Counted from the first letter of the stretch, positions 34,583 through 43,098 are shown. The stretch is 64,000 nt of DNA from Saccharopolyspora aridisoli (GCF_004348445.1 NZ_SMKV01000025.1:18041-82040); one strand, 5' to 3'. The notes: generated from the sequence alone by a model not told the origin. Translations and numbers: made by a program.

Positions 34583-35950
34583 TCACTCGCCGAGAACCGG
34601 CGGCGCCGTCTTGGGCATGTCGTTCATCCACACGTCGTCCTGCTCTTCGAGCCAGGAAGGACGCTCGTGCTCGTCCTCCTCGGAGCCCTCGCCACGTCGG
34701 CCGGCTCCGGCACCCATGCCACCCATGCCACCGCGACCAGCGGCACCACGACCACCGGCACCCGCGGCTCCAGCGCCCGCACCAGCACCGGCACCGAGAC
34801 CACCGGCCCCGGCCCGGCCACCAGCGCCCATACCGGCCCCGGCACCACGAGCGCCAGCACCCGCACCACCGACGCCACCGGCGCGACCGCCCGCGCCCGC
34901 TCCGGCACCCGCACCGAGACCGGCCGCGAGCCCGAGACCTGCCCCGCCGCCCGGAGTTCCGCCACCAGGCGTGCCACCACCGGGCAGACCTCCGCCGGGG
35001 AGACCGCCACCCGGCGGATTCGCCCAGGCAGCACCGGTTCCGGCAGGACTGCTCCCACCCGGGTAAGCACCGCCGGAGTAACCGCCACCGGGAATCCCGC
35101 TGCCGGGCACGCCGCTACCGGAGTAGCCGCCGCCACCTGCGCCGGAGCCCGCACCCGAGCCACCGGGAACGTTGCCGCCGTTGCCCATGCCGCCACCCCA
35201 GTCGGTGCCGCCGGGCGGCGGAACCGGCGGCGGGTTCGCCGTCGAGCCGTCAGGCGCGGTGTACTGCGGCATCTTCGCGTCGACCTGCGTCAGCGTCGGG
35301 CTGTACACCCGACCCATCGTCTCCTGAGCAGCCTTCTCGGCCTCTTGCTGCTCCTCCATCTGGGAGAGCGCGTTGACACCGCCACCACTGAGACCGAATG
35401 GAATCGCGGACGCCGCGGCCTCACCCCAGCTGAACCCCTCCGGCTCCGGGACGAGCTTCCTCGACTGACCAGCAGCATCCCCAGCCGTGTTGAGGTTGTT
35501 GCCTGTCATCTCGACGGCATCGGCGCTGGCTTTCATCCACTCGGATGCAGGTTTTCCGACTTCAGCCGCAGCGTCAGCCGCCTCGCCCTGCCAACCATCG
35601 CGAACGATGTTGGACAGGTCCGGACCGAACCGCTCGCCACGCTCGCGAAGACCTTCAGCAAGCTTCGTCCAGGCTTGCGCCACCTCGGCGACAGCCGCCT
35701 GATCGATTGACTCCTGGTTGGTCTTGTAGATGTCCGCGTGGCTGCGCCCGCCCCAGTTGATGCACTGGGTGATGGCAGGCGAATCAAAAGAACCGACGTT
35801 CAAGCCCGAGTTCTGCCTCGCGAGCTCCGCCTGCTGCTGCTGAGCAATCCGCTTGGCCTCGGCACTTTGCTCGATGCGGTTCTCGTCAGCCTCGGTTTCC
35901 CAACCGAAAACGTGCCCACCGGCATTGTCCAGTGCGCTGAAAAGCCCCAT
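34583..35950 (-). CDS. WXG/PPE-like type VII secretion substrate with long Gly-rich region
   Basis: This protein of about 455 residues has three parts. Residues 1-200 are helical, with a W-x-G turn in VRDGWQGEAADAA, as in ESX substrates. Residues about 235-425 are Gly/Ala/Pro-rich and low in complexity (PGGGLPGGG, GAGAGAGG). The end is a conserved-looking acidic tail (RPSWLEEQDDVWMND, then APPVLGE). ATG 35950 follows GGGGGAG. It follows the DUF3558 lipoprotein gene by 13 bases, so they should share an mRNA. Confidence 0.78.
   Translation of the reverse strand: MGLFSALDNAGGHVFGWETEADENRIEQSAEAKRIAQQQQAELARQNSGLNVGSFDSPAITQCINWGGRSHADIYKTNQESIDQAAVAEVAQAWTKLAEGLRERGERFGPDLSNIVRDGWQGEAADAAAEVGKPASEWMKASADAVEMTGNNLNTAGDAAGQSRKLVPEPEGFSWGEAAASAIPFGLSGGGVNALSQMEEQQEAEKAAQETMGRVYSPTLTQVDAKMPQYTAPDGSTANPPPVPPPGGTDWGGGMGNGGNVPGGSGAGSGAGGGGYSGSGVPGSGIPGGGYSGGAYPGGSSPAGTGAAWANPPGGGLPGGGLPGGGTPGGGTPGGGAGLGLAAGLGAGAGAGAGGRAGGVGGAGAGARGAGAGMGAGGRAGAGGLGAGAGAGAGAAGAGGRGAAGRGGMGGMGAGAGRRGEGSEEDEHERPSWLEEQDDVWMNDMPKTAPPVLGE
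34690..35260. repeat. Low-complexity Gly/Ala/Pro-coding repeat region
   Basis: The plus strand is a run of short C-rich units (ccaccg, gcaccg, ccgccg), coding on the minus strand for GGG, GAG and PGGG units. Two tandem blocks of LPGGG and TPGGG are clear near 34955-35010. Such tracts are prone to length change by slippage. Confidence 0.7.
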
Positions 35951-35963
35951 CACTCCCCCTGTG

Positions 35964-36494
35964 TCACTGAGGCAATCTCGAAGCAGTCTGGTTAACGACC
36001 TTCTCAAGCTCGCCGCACGGATCCGGAACGGAATCACGCATGAATCCGGAAAGCTGGTACATCACGAAACCGCCGCCAGCGGACACCGCGTAGTTACATA
36101 CGCCCTGGTCAGTCGCTCCACCGACGATGATCTCCGCGGCTTCACGACCTGCGATGTTCGTCGGCTCGAACTTGTCGAAGCCACCGCCATGCCCAAGGCT
36201 TTGCACGGTGTCCTTGGCGTTCTTCTGCAGTCCGATCGACAGCTTCTCACCTTCCCATTCGCAACCCGGTTGGAAGCTGACCTGAGTAAAGTCTTGCGAG
36301 GTGGTCCCCACGCCGAACGAAGTCAACTCCTCAGGCGTGAAGAACGTGCACGGGTCGAAGCTCTGAAGAGCCGCGCCCGGAGCGGGTGGCTGCACCGAGG
36401 GGCCACCACCAGTGCTCGTTCCGCCGCAAGCGCTCAGGCCGAAAAGCGCCAAGCCGGCTGCGGTCGCGAACAAGGACCTGGAAAACGTGCTCAC
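35964..36494 (-). CDS. DUF3558-family lipoprotein
   Basis: The 176-residue protein has a signal peptide ending in the lipobox LSAC (Cys 23), then a Gly/Pro linker. The DUF3558 domain follows (FDPCTFFTPEELTSFGVG, GCEWEG, GVCNYAV, PDPCGELEKVVNQTASRL), with cysteines likely to form disulfides. It should be anchored on the outer face of the membrane. Its GTG overlaps the stop of the upstream gene (GTGA). Function unknown; the family is often found with ESX-associated genes. Confidence 0.85.
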   Translation of the reverse strand: MSTFSRSLFATAAGLALFGLSACGGTSTGGGPSVQPPAPGAALQSFDPCTFFTPEELTSFGVGTTSQDFTQVSFQPGCEWEGEKLSIGLQKNAKDTVQSLGHGGGFDKFEPTNIAGREAAEIIVGGATDQGVCNYAVSAGGGFVMYQLSGFMRDSVPDPCGELEKVVNQTASRLPQ

Positions 36495-36901
36495 TTCATC
36501 CCTCGCCTAAGGTCGTCAGCGTTCTGTTCGTCGACGGCACGGTAGTCCTTAGCAGCAGCGCGAAATGCTTCCGCCTGCTTCGTCAACTCGTCCTGCATGT
36601 CACGGATCAACTTGAGAATGCCCGAGTCGGGGTCGGTTGCCTTGTCCTGAAAGCGCTTGGCGAGCTGCTGACCATCCTCGTAGTCACCCAGGCCCTTGAC
36701 GGTCCTCAACGCCGCCGCGTTCCTCAGGAGCTTGGCGAGCTCGCGAACTTCTTCTTCGCAGTGCTTAGCGGCGTTTTCCGCCGCCTCCGGGTTCAGCGCG
36801 AGCTTGCCCGCGCCCACCTGCGAGTTGATCCACTGCGTCTGGCCGCTGACGGCCTTCAGACCCTCTTTGGCGGCGGCGAACCCACCCTCTGCGCTAGTCA
36901 T
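36491..36901 (-). CDS. Small helical type VII-associated protein with YxxxD motif
   Basis: The 136-residue protein is almost all alpha-helical: NPEAAENAAKHCEEEVRELAKLL, then LIRDMQDELTKQAEAFRAAAKDY. It ends YRAVDEQNADDLRRGMK. The Y-x3-D at the end of the last helix is the position of the ESX export signal YxxxD/E. A true WXG turn is lacking; GLGDY stands between the helices. It is first in the tightly coupled set with the lipoprotein and Gly-rich protein. Export is inferred, not shown. Confidence 0.7.
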   Translation of the reverse strand: MTSAEGGFAAAKEGLKAVSGQTQWINSQVGAGKLALNPEAAENAAKHCEEEVRELAKLLRNAAALRTVKGLGDYEDGQQLAKRFQDKATDPDSGILKLIRDMQDELTKQAEAFRAAAKDYRAVDEQNADDLRRGMK

Positions 36902-37041
36902 CCCAGATCCTCCGGACCCTGTGATCCCCCATGAACCGTGGTTACTCTAGCTTGACGCGCCCGCGCGCGTAACGGTTCCGAGGAATCTGGGCAAACTTGG
37001 CCGGAGGAACGCTCCGACCCAGGTCACAGCGTCAAGATCAT

Positions 37042-37236
37042 CTACTGAACCGAGCGAAAACGGCCGCCCTTGAGGCCACCGAGGAAGCTCCCCCACTGGC
37101 TTGCGGCGATGAGCAGATGACCACCGTCCGGGTTCTTGGAGTCACGGACGGCAACCTCGTCAGCGGCTTGCGCAACCTCGACGCAGTTCGTCGAGGTGCC
37201 GCTTCTGCTGCTCTTCCGCCAGACCAGATCAGCCAC
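37042..37236 (-). CDS. DUF397-domain protein
   Basis: The 64-residue protein has the DUF397 pattern: LVWRKSSRSGTSTNCVEVA, VAVRDSKNPDGGHLLIA and WGSFLGGLKGG. Members are small partners of XRE/DUF5753 regulators, as in the Streptomyces BldB/AbaA-type sets. The GTG overlaps the end of the regulator gene by 8 bases and has GAGGGG upstream, indicating coupling. Confidence 0.9.
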   Translation of the reverse strand: MADLVWRKSSRSGTSTNCVEVAQAADEVAVRDSKNPDGGHLLIAASQWGSFLGGLKGGRFRSVQ

Positions 37237-38098
37237 CGGTAAGCCCCTCTGCCAACGTGTCGATCAGCGCGACCGACTCTTCCTCATTCAGCGCCTCGTC
37301 CCAAAGCGCATCTCTGGTATCAAGATACTGTTGGGTCACCTCGGCGTCATTAATGAAAGCTCCGCCCTTCCTGCTCTCCAGGTAGACGTAGGTCTCCAAC
37401 GCCGCGAACTCGTAGATGGCGAACGTCCCGTCAAGGCCCTGGTGCGCGCCAATCGAAGCCGGCAACACGCGTACATGAACATTGGGCCAGGCAGCTTCCG
37501 CGACGATCTTCCGAAGCTGCCTGCTCATCACCGCTGATCCACCGATCAGCCTGCGAAGCACGAACTCATCGAGCAGAAACCTCAGCTCTGGGCCGTTCGG
37601 ACGCGAAAGGACGGCCTGACGGCCGATACGAGTTGCCACCCGACGCTCGATCTCACTTTGCGGCCGGTCGAGTGCGGAGATCATCTCCCGGGCGTACTCA
37701 GGAGTCTGCAGAAGCCCTGGGACGAGGGCTATCTCGTAACCAGTCACCCGCCGCGCCTCGGTCTCCAGCAACATGATGTTCGCGAGCTGGTCGGTGTACT
37801 TGTCGCCCGACGGCAGGTTGATCGTCGTGCCGTCGTTGGACTCGGCCTTGGCGACCAGCAGGTCGCGCATCTCCCCCGTCGCTCCGTAGAGCTCGCACAG
37901 CGCGCCGACCTCGTCCGGTGTCGGGAAGCGGGCGCCGGTTTCAGTTCTGCTCACCCACGCCGGGCTGGTGCCCAATCGCGCGGCCACCGTTCGGGTGGAC
38001 ATCTTCGTGCGCTCGCGAAGGGTTCGAAGCTCCGCGCCCAGGTTGACGCGAAACAGGCGGGACCTCGCCGACACCCTGACCTCCGGGTACTTCGTGAC
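37229..38098 (-). CDS. XRE-family regulator with DUF5753 domain
   Basis: About 289 residues. A Cro/CI-type helix-turn-helix lies at about residues 20-75 (LRTLRERTKMSTRTVAARLGTSPAWVSRTETGARFPT). The DUF5753 effector domain follows (ALVPGLLQTPEYAREMI, LLDEFVLRRLIGG, VRVLPASIGAHQGLDGTFAIYEF). With its DUF397 partner it forms the common actinomycete regulator pair, often tied to development or antibiotic production. GTG 38098 follows AGGGGAG. Upstream ORF sequence to 38197 has no ribosome site. Confidence 0.88.
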   Translation of the reverse strand, partial: VTKYPEVRVSARSRLFRVNLGAELRTLRERTKMSTRTVAARLGTSPAWVSRTETGARFPTPDEVGALCELYGATGEMRDLLVAKAESNDGTTINLPSGDKYTDQLANIMLLETEARRVTGYEIALVPGLLQTPEYAREMISALDRPQSEIERRVATRIGRQAVLSRPNGPELRFLLDEFVLRRLIGGSAVMSRQLRKIVAEAAWPNVHVRVLPASIGAHQGLDGTFAIYEFAALETYVYLESRKGGAFINDAEVTQQYLDTRDALWDEALNEEESVALIDTLAEGLTGG

Positions 38099-38313
38099 CG
38101 GCTCCCCTGTTTCGCATTCCGTTTCACTGCTTCGGTTCTCGGGGAAACGCTTCACGGGTGGATGAACTATCGAAACGAACTTAACTTCCCATCCCATTCC
38201 GGTTCCACGGCTTGGGAAGCAAAGGACTCAAAGGGATGGTTTTCGACATGTTCCGCCGCGAGCGCGCAGATGTGTTCTGGATCGTCGGCTCAGGTTTCAA
38301 GATTCGTCACGCG

Positions 38314-38502
38314 ATGACGACACTTCCCGGTTCGGTATATACCGGCGCTTGGGTTCCCGCTCTCTGCGAAACGTGGATCCTCATTCCCACGGCCACCCCG
38401 TGGCCCCGAGAACCCCTGAGCAGAACCATCACCGAACGCTGCCCCGAATGCACAACCATCGCACACCACCAAGACCACCACGAACACACGTGGGACTACT
38501 GA
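38314..38502 (+). CDS. Small protein with CPEC knuckle and His-rich tail
   Basis: The 62-residue protein begins MTTLPGSVYTGAWVPALCETW and has a single C-x2-C (RCPECTTIAHH) followed by HHQDHHEHTWDY. The four-plus histidines and cysteine pair suggest a metal site. It is divergent from the XRE gene. No clear ribosome site is seen and the family is not known to me, so it may be a real small gene or chance. Confidence 0.45.
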   Translation: MTTLPGSVYTGAWVPALCETWILIPTATPWPREPLSRTITERCPECTTIAHHQDHHEHTWDY

Positions 38503-38845
38503 AAAGGAGTTTGAAGCAGCAAGGCCGGTGGACCGGGGCGAACACCGGCCCCGGGGAACAGCCTCGGGTGACATCGGGCGATTTTGGTCTGAGTTGATCA
38601 GGCGAAAGGGACCTCTTCGTGGGCGGTTCGGACCAAAAAGGCCGCTTGGTGGCCGTCGCCTGCGTCGTGGTCTTGCCTCGGCGCTGGTGGCGGGGTGTGG
38701 GTTTGGTTGTTCCTGGGTTGGTGGGGTGTTCGTGGGGTTAGGGTTTGAGGCCGTTGTGGGTCGGGGTGGAAGTCGGTGGGATGAAAGCTTCGTGGTCGGG
38801 CGGGGTGGCTGAGGGCTCTCGGCGGTGGTCGGTGGGATTCCGGGC
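38503..38845. other. Gene-free, strand-biased G/T-rich region
   Basis: From about 38690 to 38830 the plus strand is dominated by G and T, with repeated GGGG and GGG runs (near 38720-38745 a GGGG, GGGG, GGG series). No frame resembles a protein. It lies upstream of the zinc peptidase gene and could form G-quadruplex structure. Confidence 0.6.
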
Positions 38846-38868
38846 ATGACACCTCCCGTGCCTCCGCA

Positions 38869-39945
38869 GTGGCAGCAGCCTTTCCGACCTGGGCGGATTC
38901 CCCGCCTGGGCAAGCGCCCCCGGCCGGCTACGCGCACGGGCGAACGCCTTGGGTGCCCTACGAGGAGCGGCCGACCGGGCCGATTCCTCGGGTTCCTGAC
39001 TTCGCGCAGCAGGTGCCGCAGCGGAACAACACCGGGCTCGTCGTCGGGCTCGTGCTGGCGGCCGTGGCGTTGTTCGGGATCAGGACCGTGGGGGCCGTGG
39101 CCGCCTCCGTGTCCGCCGACAGGGCCGAGGAGCCGGTGGACGCGCCCATCGCGGCGACCACGACCACCACGAGCGAAACCACCACGGTGACGAGCGCTTC
39201 CGAGAAGACCTCGACCTCAGAGGACCTCGGGACCGAGCAGCCCGTGCCGAAGCTCGGGGACAACCCGATCAACATCGACGGGAACGGGGCCGTCACCACG
39301 CCGTGCCCGCTGCCGGAGTTCTCCACCGACGTGGCCTCGCAGGACGCCTTCTACCAGGCAGCGCTGCCCTGCCTGGTGCAAGCGTGGGAACCGGCGTTGG
39401 AAGAGGCGGACCTGCCCACCGACACACCGCAGGTCGTCACCACCGGAGACGACATCGACACGCCCTGCGGGTTGCGGACCTGGGACCAGACGGCGCTGTA
39501 CTGCCCGCAGGACAACACCATCTACATGACCGCGCGCTACTACTCCGAGATCGAGGGCAGGAGCGAGGCCGGCGTGTTCCTCGGTCAGTTCGCGCACGAG
39601 TTCGGCCATGCGCTGCAACGGCTTTCCGGCATCAACGCCGCCTACGGCAGCGCGTCGGCCAACGCCGGAGCCGAAACCGAGGCCGGCCTCGAACTCACCC
39701 GACGCTCCGAGCTGCAAGCCACCTGCTTCGAGGGGATGACCCTCGCCGCGCTGCAGAACGGCGGCGTGAGCGACGACCTCATCTTCCCCGCGCTGCGCGA
39801 CTCCGCCGCACGCGGCGACGAGAACAGCGACGTCGACGACCACGGCAGCATCCAGACCAACGCCACCTGGGTCGAGCAGGGATTTAGCAAGAACCAGATC
39901 ACCCAGTGCAACACGTGGCTCTCGCCGCCGAGCGACGTGGATTAG
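38869..39945 (+). CDS. YpfJ-like neutral zinc metallopeptidase, N-terminus possibly frameshifted
   Basis: The protein has a Pro-rich cytoplasmic start, a membrane helix (GLVVGLVLAAVALFGI, about residues 55-72) and a Thr/Ser-rich linker. The peptidase domain contains the zinc site GQFAHEFGHALQRLSG with upstream YCPQDNTIYMTARYY and downstream RRSELQATCFEGM. The family's usual N-terminus, MTPPVPPQWQQPF, is present from ATG 38846 after a GGTGGGA ribosome site, but in another frame. The GTG at 38869 in the main frame has no ribosome site. A one-base indel near 38880-38895 would explain this. Confidence 0.82.
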   Translation: MAAAFPTWADSPPGQAPPAGYAHGRTPWVPYEERPTGPIPRVPDFAQQVPQRNNTGLVVGLVLAAVALFGIRTVGAVAASVSADRAEEPVDAPIAATTTTTSETTTVTSASEKTSTSEDLGTEQPVPKLGDNPINIDGNGAVTTPCPLPEFSTDVASQDAFYQAALPCLVQAWEPALEEADLPTDTPQVVTTGDDIDTPCGLRTWDQTALYCPQDNTIYMTARYYSEIEGRSEAGVFLGQFAHEFGHALQRLSGINAAYGSASANAGAETEAGLELTRRSELQATCFEGMTLAALQNGGVSDDLIFPALRDSAARGDENSDVDDHGSIQTNATWVEQGFSKNQITQCNTWLSPPSDVD

Positions 39946-39997
39946 CAGCAACAGCTTCGCGCAGTGGTGGCCGAGAACAGCGGCTACGCCGCATTCC

Positions 39998-40426
39998 TCA
40001 GCGGCGTCCGAGCAGGATTCCGAAACCTCCGCCTGCGACTGCGGCCAGGGTGATCAGCACGATGTTGGTGCGCCACGCGAGCGCTTCCAGTTCGGACTGC
40101 TGGGTTTTCACCGGAGTGACCCGCAGGTCGCCCGATGCGCGTGCCGGGACCATCACCTCCAGGCGCTGGCCCCGGGTGTGACCGCAGCCGTCGAAGGTGG
40201 CGCGGCGTGTCTTGCCGTCGATCTGCACCTCGACCACGTCACCGGCCGCGCGCGGACCGCACGGGCGCGGCTCGACGACGACCGCCGTCGCCCGGCGCTC
40301 GGCGACCTGCGGCTGCCCGGATGCCGCGACGAGCGGCCAGACCGTCACCCCGGCCACCACAACGCCGAGAACGCCCAGGACGAGCAAGATCGACGCCACC
40401 GAGGCCGAACCTCGCGTGCTTCCCAC
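39998..40426 (-). CDS. Small two-helix membrane protein
   Basis: The 142-residue protein has two membrane segments, VASILLVLGVLGVVVAGVTVW near the start and VLITLAAVAGGGFGILLG at the end. They flank an extracellular segment with CGPRAAGDVVEVQIDG and FDGCGHTRGQ (two cysteines). This resembles uncharacterised DUF3592-like surface-loop proteins, but I cannot name the family. GTG 40426 lacks a ribosome site. It converges on the zinc peptidase gene. Confidence 0.6.
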   Translation of the reverse strand: MGSTRGSASVASILLVLGVLGVVVAGVTVWPLVAASGQPQVAERRATAVVVEPRPCGPRAAGDVVEVQIDGKTRRATFDGCGHTRGQRLEVMVPARASGDLRVTPVKTQQSELEALAWRTNIVLITLAAVAGGGFGILLGRR

Positions 40427-40484
40427 GACACCGATAGTCCCAGAGACCCAGAACCGGAAGTGCCCGAGACCCGTTGTGAGAAGG

Positions 40485-41570
40485 TCACGTTTGCGGTGGC
40501 GTCACTTTCCGCACGTAGAGCAGCCGGTCGCCGACTTCGATCGCGTCCGCTTCCGGAGCGTCCACCCGGTAGAGCTCACCGCCGCGGACCACGCCCAGCA
40601 CGATGTCGGTCAGGTGCCGCGGCGAACCGCCGACCTCCTGGCGCTCCACCTCGCGCTCGGCGATCGCCAGCCCCACCTCGGGGCTGAGCAGGTCCTCGAA
40701 CATCTCCACCACCGACGGCGTCGACGTCGCCATGCCCAGCAGGCGGCCCGCCGTCTCGCTGGAGACCACCACCGAATCCGCGCCCGACTGGCGCAGCAGG
40801 TGCACGTTCTCCGCTTCCCGCACGGCAGCGACGATCTGCGCCTTCGGGGCCAGCTCGCGGGCGGTCAGGGTCACCAGCACCGCCGTGTCGTCGCGGGCGG
40901 GGGCGATCACGATCGCGCGGGCGCGCGTCAGGCCCGCCACGCGCAGCACGTCCGAGCGGGTGCCGGAACCGTTGACCGTCACCAGGCCCTGCGCGGACGC
41001 CGACTCCAGCGACGCGCGGTCGGTGTCGACCACCACGATGCGGCCCGGGTCGGCACCCTCGCCGAGCAGTGCGGTGACCGCGGAACGGCCCTTGGTTCCG
41101 TATCCGATGACGACCACGTGGTCGCGCACCTGGGACCTCCAGCGTTGGATCTTGAAAGCTTGCCGCGAGCGCTCGGTGAGCACTTCCAGTGTCGTACCGA
41201 CCAGGACGATCAGGAACAGCACGCGAAGCGGAGTGATGATGAGCACGTTCACCAGCCGCGCCTGGTCGCTGACCGGGGTGATGTCGCCGTAGCCGGTCGT
41301 CGACAGCGACACCGTGGCGTAGTAGACGACGTCGAGCACGCTGAGCTCGCCGCCCGCCGAATCCTTGTACCCGTCCCGGCCGATGTAAACGATGGCGACC
41401 GTGGCGGCCAGCGCCACCATGGCGCCGAGGATGCGGCGGATGATGGAGCGCACAGGACTCGTCACGGTGCCCGGCATGCGGATGACACCGACGAGTGCGT
41501 GATCGGGCCTGGCGCTCAGCTCTTCCTCGGCGTTGTGCTTGCCGAACAGCTGGCTGGGACCTCGATTCAT
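40485..41570 (-). CDS. Two-helix potassium channel with TrkA-N (RCK) domain
   Basis: About 361 residues. TM1 is RRILGAMVALAATVAIVYI and the pore loop has selectivity filter TTGYGD (in YYATVSLSTTGYGDITP). TM2 is LVNVLIITPLRVLFLIVLVG. The cytoplasmic RCK region begins DHVVVIGYGTKGRSAV (NAD-binding GxGxxG-like), followed by a TrkA-C end (EADAIEVGDRLLYV). It should pass K+ under ligand control. It fits the Rv3200c position between nudC and adnB. ATG 41570 follows GGGGAG. Confidence 0.92.
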   Translation of the reverse strand: MNRGPSQLFGKHNAEEELSARPDHALVGVIRMPGTVTSPVRSIIRRILGAMVALAATVAIVYIGRDGYKDSAGGELSVLDVVYYATVSLSTTGYGDITPVSDQARLVNVLIITPLRVLFLIVLVGTTLEVLTERSRQAFKIQRWRSQVRDHVVVIGYGTKGRSAVTALLGEGADPGRIVVVDTDRASLESASAQGLVTVNGSGTRSDVLRVAGLTRARAIVIAPARDDTAVLVTLTARELAPKAQIVAAVREAENVHLLRQSGADSVVVSSETAGRLLGMATSTPSVVEMFEDLLSPEVGLAIAEREVERQEVGGSPRHLTDIVLGVVRGGELYRVDAPEADAIEVGDRLLYVRKVTPPQT

Positions 41571-41714
41571 GAGTCGTGCTCCCCGACGTTGTGACCACTC
41601 ACGGCGTTGAACAGTAACCGCTCCGCACATCCGGAAGATGACCGCCCGGAATCGTGTCGAATCAATGGCGAAACACCATCCCGAAATCGGGGTCCGGGCG
41701 TTTACCATGCGACG

Positions 41715-42242
41715 GTGCAGCAGCTCCAGCACGCGTCCCGCGCTCTCGGTTGGGACGGTAGATTAGTACCGGATGTGGACGTTCTCGGCACCCGGTTCAC
41801 CGCAGTCGCCCGCATCCGGCCGGACGTCCACGAATGGCGCCTGCACCACGGCTGGGAGCCCGAGCTCAACCCGGCGTGGTTCAAGGCGTGGTCGGAACCC
41901 GAGCACCACGACCAGCTGCCGGTGGCCGCGGTCGACCTGATCGGAATCCTCGTGCCGGTGTCCAAGCCGTCCCGCGCGCTGCGCGCCTGCGGGATGCTGC
42001 TCTCGCTCGCTCCGTGCGCGGTGGTCCTGCCCGGTCAGCAGCGGTATGACGCGCTGTCCATGCTGGAGCTGGACTACTACGGCGCCGGTGTCGTCACCAC
42101 CGGTCCCGACGACTCGGGCAAGCTCGTCATCCCGCCGGAGAACCGCGCCGCCGAATTCGGCTCGTCGATGTTCGGGCGCTGGCTGCTGGAAGTCCTCTAC
42201 TCGCGACTCCTGGACCACCCGCAGCTCACCGAGAACGCCTGA
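41715..42242 (+). CDS. Uncharacterised soluble protein
   Basis: The 175-residue protein (VQQLQHASRALGWDGRLVPDV ... GRWLLEVLYSRLLDH) has no recognised domain. It contains RALRACGMLLSLAPCAVVLPGQQRYDALSMLELDYYGAGVV and a PENRAAEFGSS segment. Third-position GC and length support a real gene. The GTG lies six bases after TACCAT and has no ribosome site, suggesting a leaderless mRNA. It diverges from the channel gene. Confidence 0.68.
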   Translation: MQQLQHASRALGWDGRLVPDVDVLGTRFTAVARIRPDVHEWRLHHGWEPELNPAWFKAWSEPEHHDQLPVAAVDLIGILVPVSKPSRALRACGMLLSLAPCAVVLPGQQRYDALSMLELDYYGAGVVTTGPDDSGKLVIPPENRAAEFGSSMFGRWLLEVLYSRLLDHPQLTENA

Positions 42243-42456
42243 ACCGAGCGGACGTCCCACGCGGCTTGCTCGGCGGTGCGAGTGGCTCAGCGCAGCAGTC
42301 CTCAGGGTCCGGGCGGCTCTGCTGGTGCCTTCCGCTTGCCCCGGGGTGGACGTCGGCGTCGCGGCGTCCTCCCCGAGAACCGCGGACCCGAAGGGACGAC
42401 GCGGCGGTGCGGGTTGAGTCCCACACCTCCAACAGCGCGGTCGCGGGCTTGAAGCG

Positions 42457-43065
42457 TCAGGCGACGGCGTACTCGTGCCAGTTGAGGCCGTCGGGGTTCC
42501 AGCGCATTCCGCGGCCCTCTTGGAGAACTCGCATCGCCTGGACCGTGTGCGGCCAGCGGCGGATGACGTTGGCCAGCGCCACCGGGGTCATCAGGTCGAC
42601 CGTGCGGCGGTGATCGCCGGGGCCGAGCATCGCGATGCCGCCCGGGGTGCTGATGATGTCGGTGAGCGGGTGCTGCCCGGACAGCGCGACCTGCTCGACG
42701 CTGATGATCGTGTGCGGCTGGAGCTCCGATGGCCAGCTCTGGCGGTCGATGTCGCCGGCCACCGGCTGCTCGCAGTTGCCGCATTCGCACACGAACTCCA
42801 CGGCCCAGCCGTGCTGCCGCCAGGACCAGACGACGGCGGTCCCGGCGTCGAGTTCGGACAGCGCCGCCACGTGCGGCCACGCGCCGACGACGGCCTGCAG
42901 CTTGGTCTGCTTGGACTCCCGACCCGTGGCGCTCGGGCCCTCGAAGGACCAGGTGCCCTCATCGTCGCGGTGGACCCGCACCAGAGGGGCGCGCATGGCG
43001 AGAACTTCGGCGTCCACGCGCACTGCGGATTCAGGCGGAGTGGTGAGCTTCCAGTCGGTGTTCAT
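42457..43065 (-). CDS. Uncharacterised protein with CECGNC motif
   Basis: About 202 residues; soluble, Trp-rich (WSFEG, VVWSWRQHGWAVEF). One cysteine cluster, FVCECGNCEQPV, may bind metal. The end, LQEGRGMRWNPDGLNWHEYAV, looks conserved but I do not know the family. It lies 33 bases after adnB on the same strand and could be its operon partner. Start ATG 43065 or 43074. Confidence 0.62.
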   Translation of the reverse strand: MNTDWKLTTPPESAVRVDAEVLAMRAPLVRVHRDDEGTWSFEGPSATGRESKQTKLQAVVGAWPHVAALSELDAGTAVVWSWRQHGWAVEFVCECGNCEQPVAGDIDRQSWPSELQPHTIISVEQVALSGQHPLTDIISTPGGIAMLGPGDHRRTVDLMTPVALANVIRRWPHTVQAMRVLQEGRGMRWNPDGLNWHEYAVA

Positions 43066-43098
43066 CGCGGGCATAGTCGACCGCCGCGCACTCCGAAC

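Noticed and set aside
34690..35260. C-rich repeats as a CRISPR array or minisatellite
   Set aside because: Units are irregular and keep the reading frame of the Gly-rich protein; there are no constant repeats with unique spacers. I saw no CRISPR array in the window.
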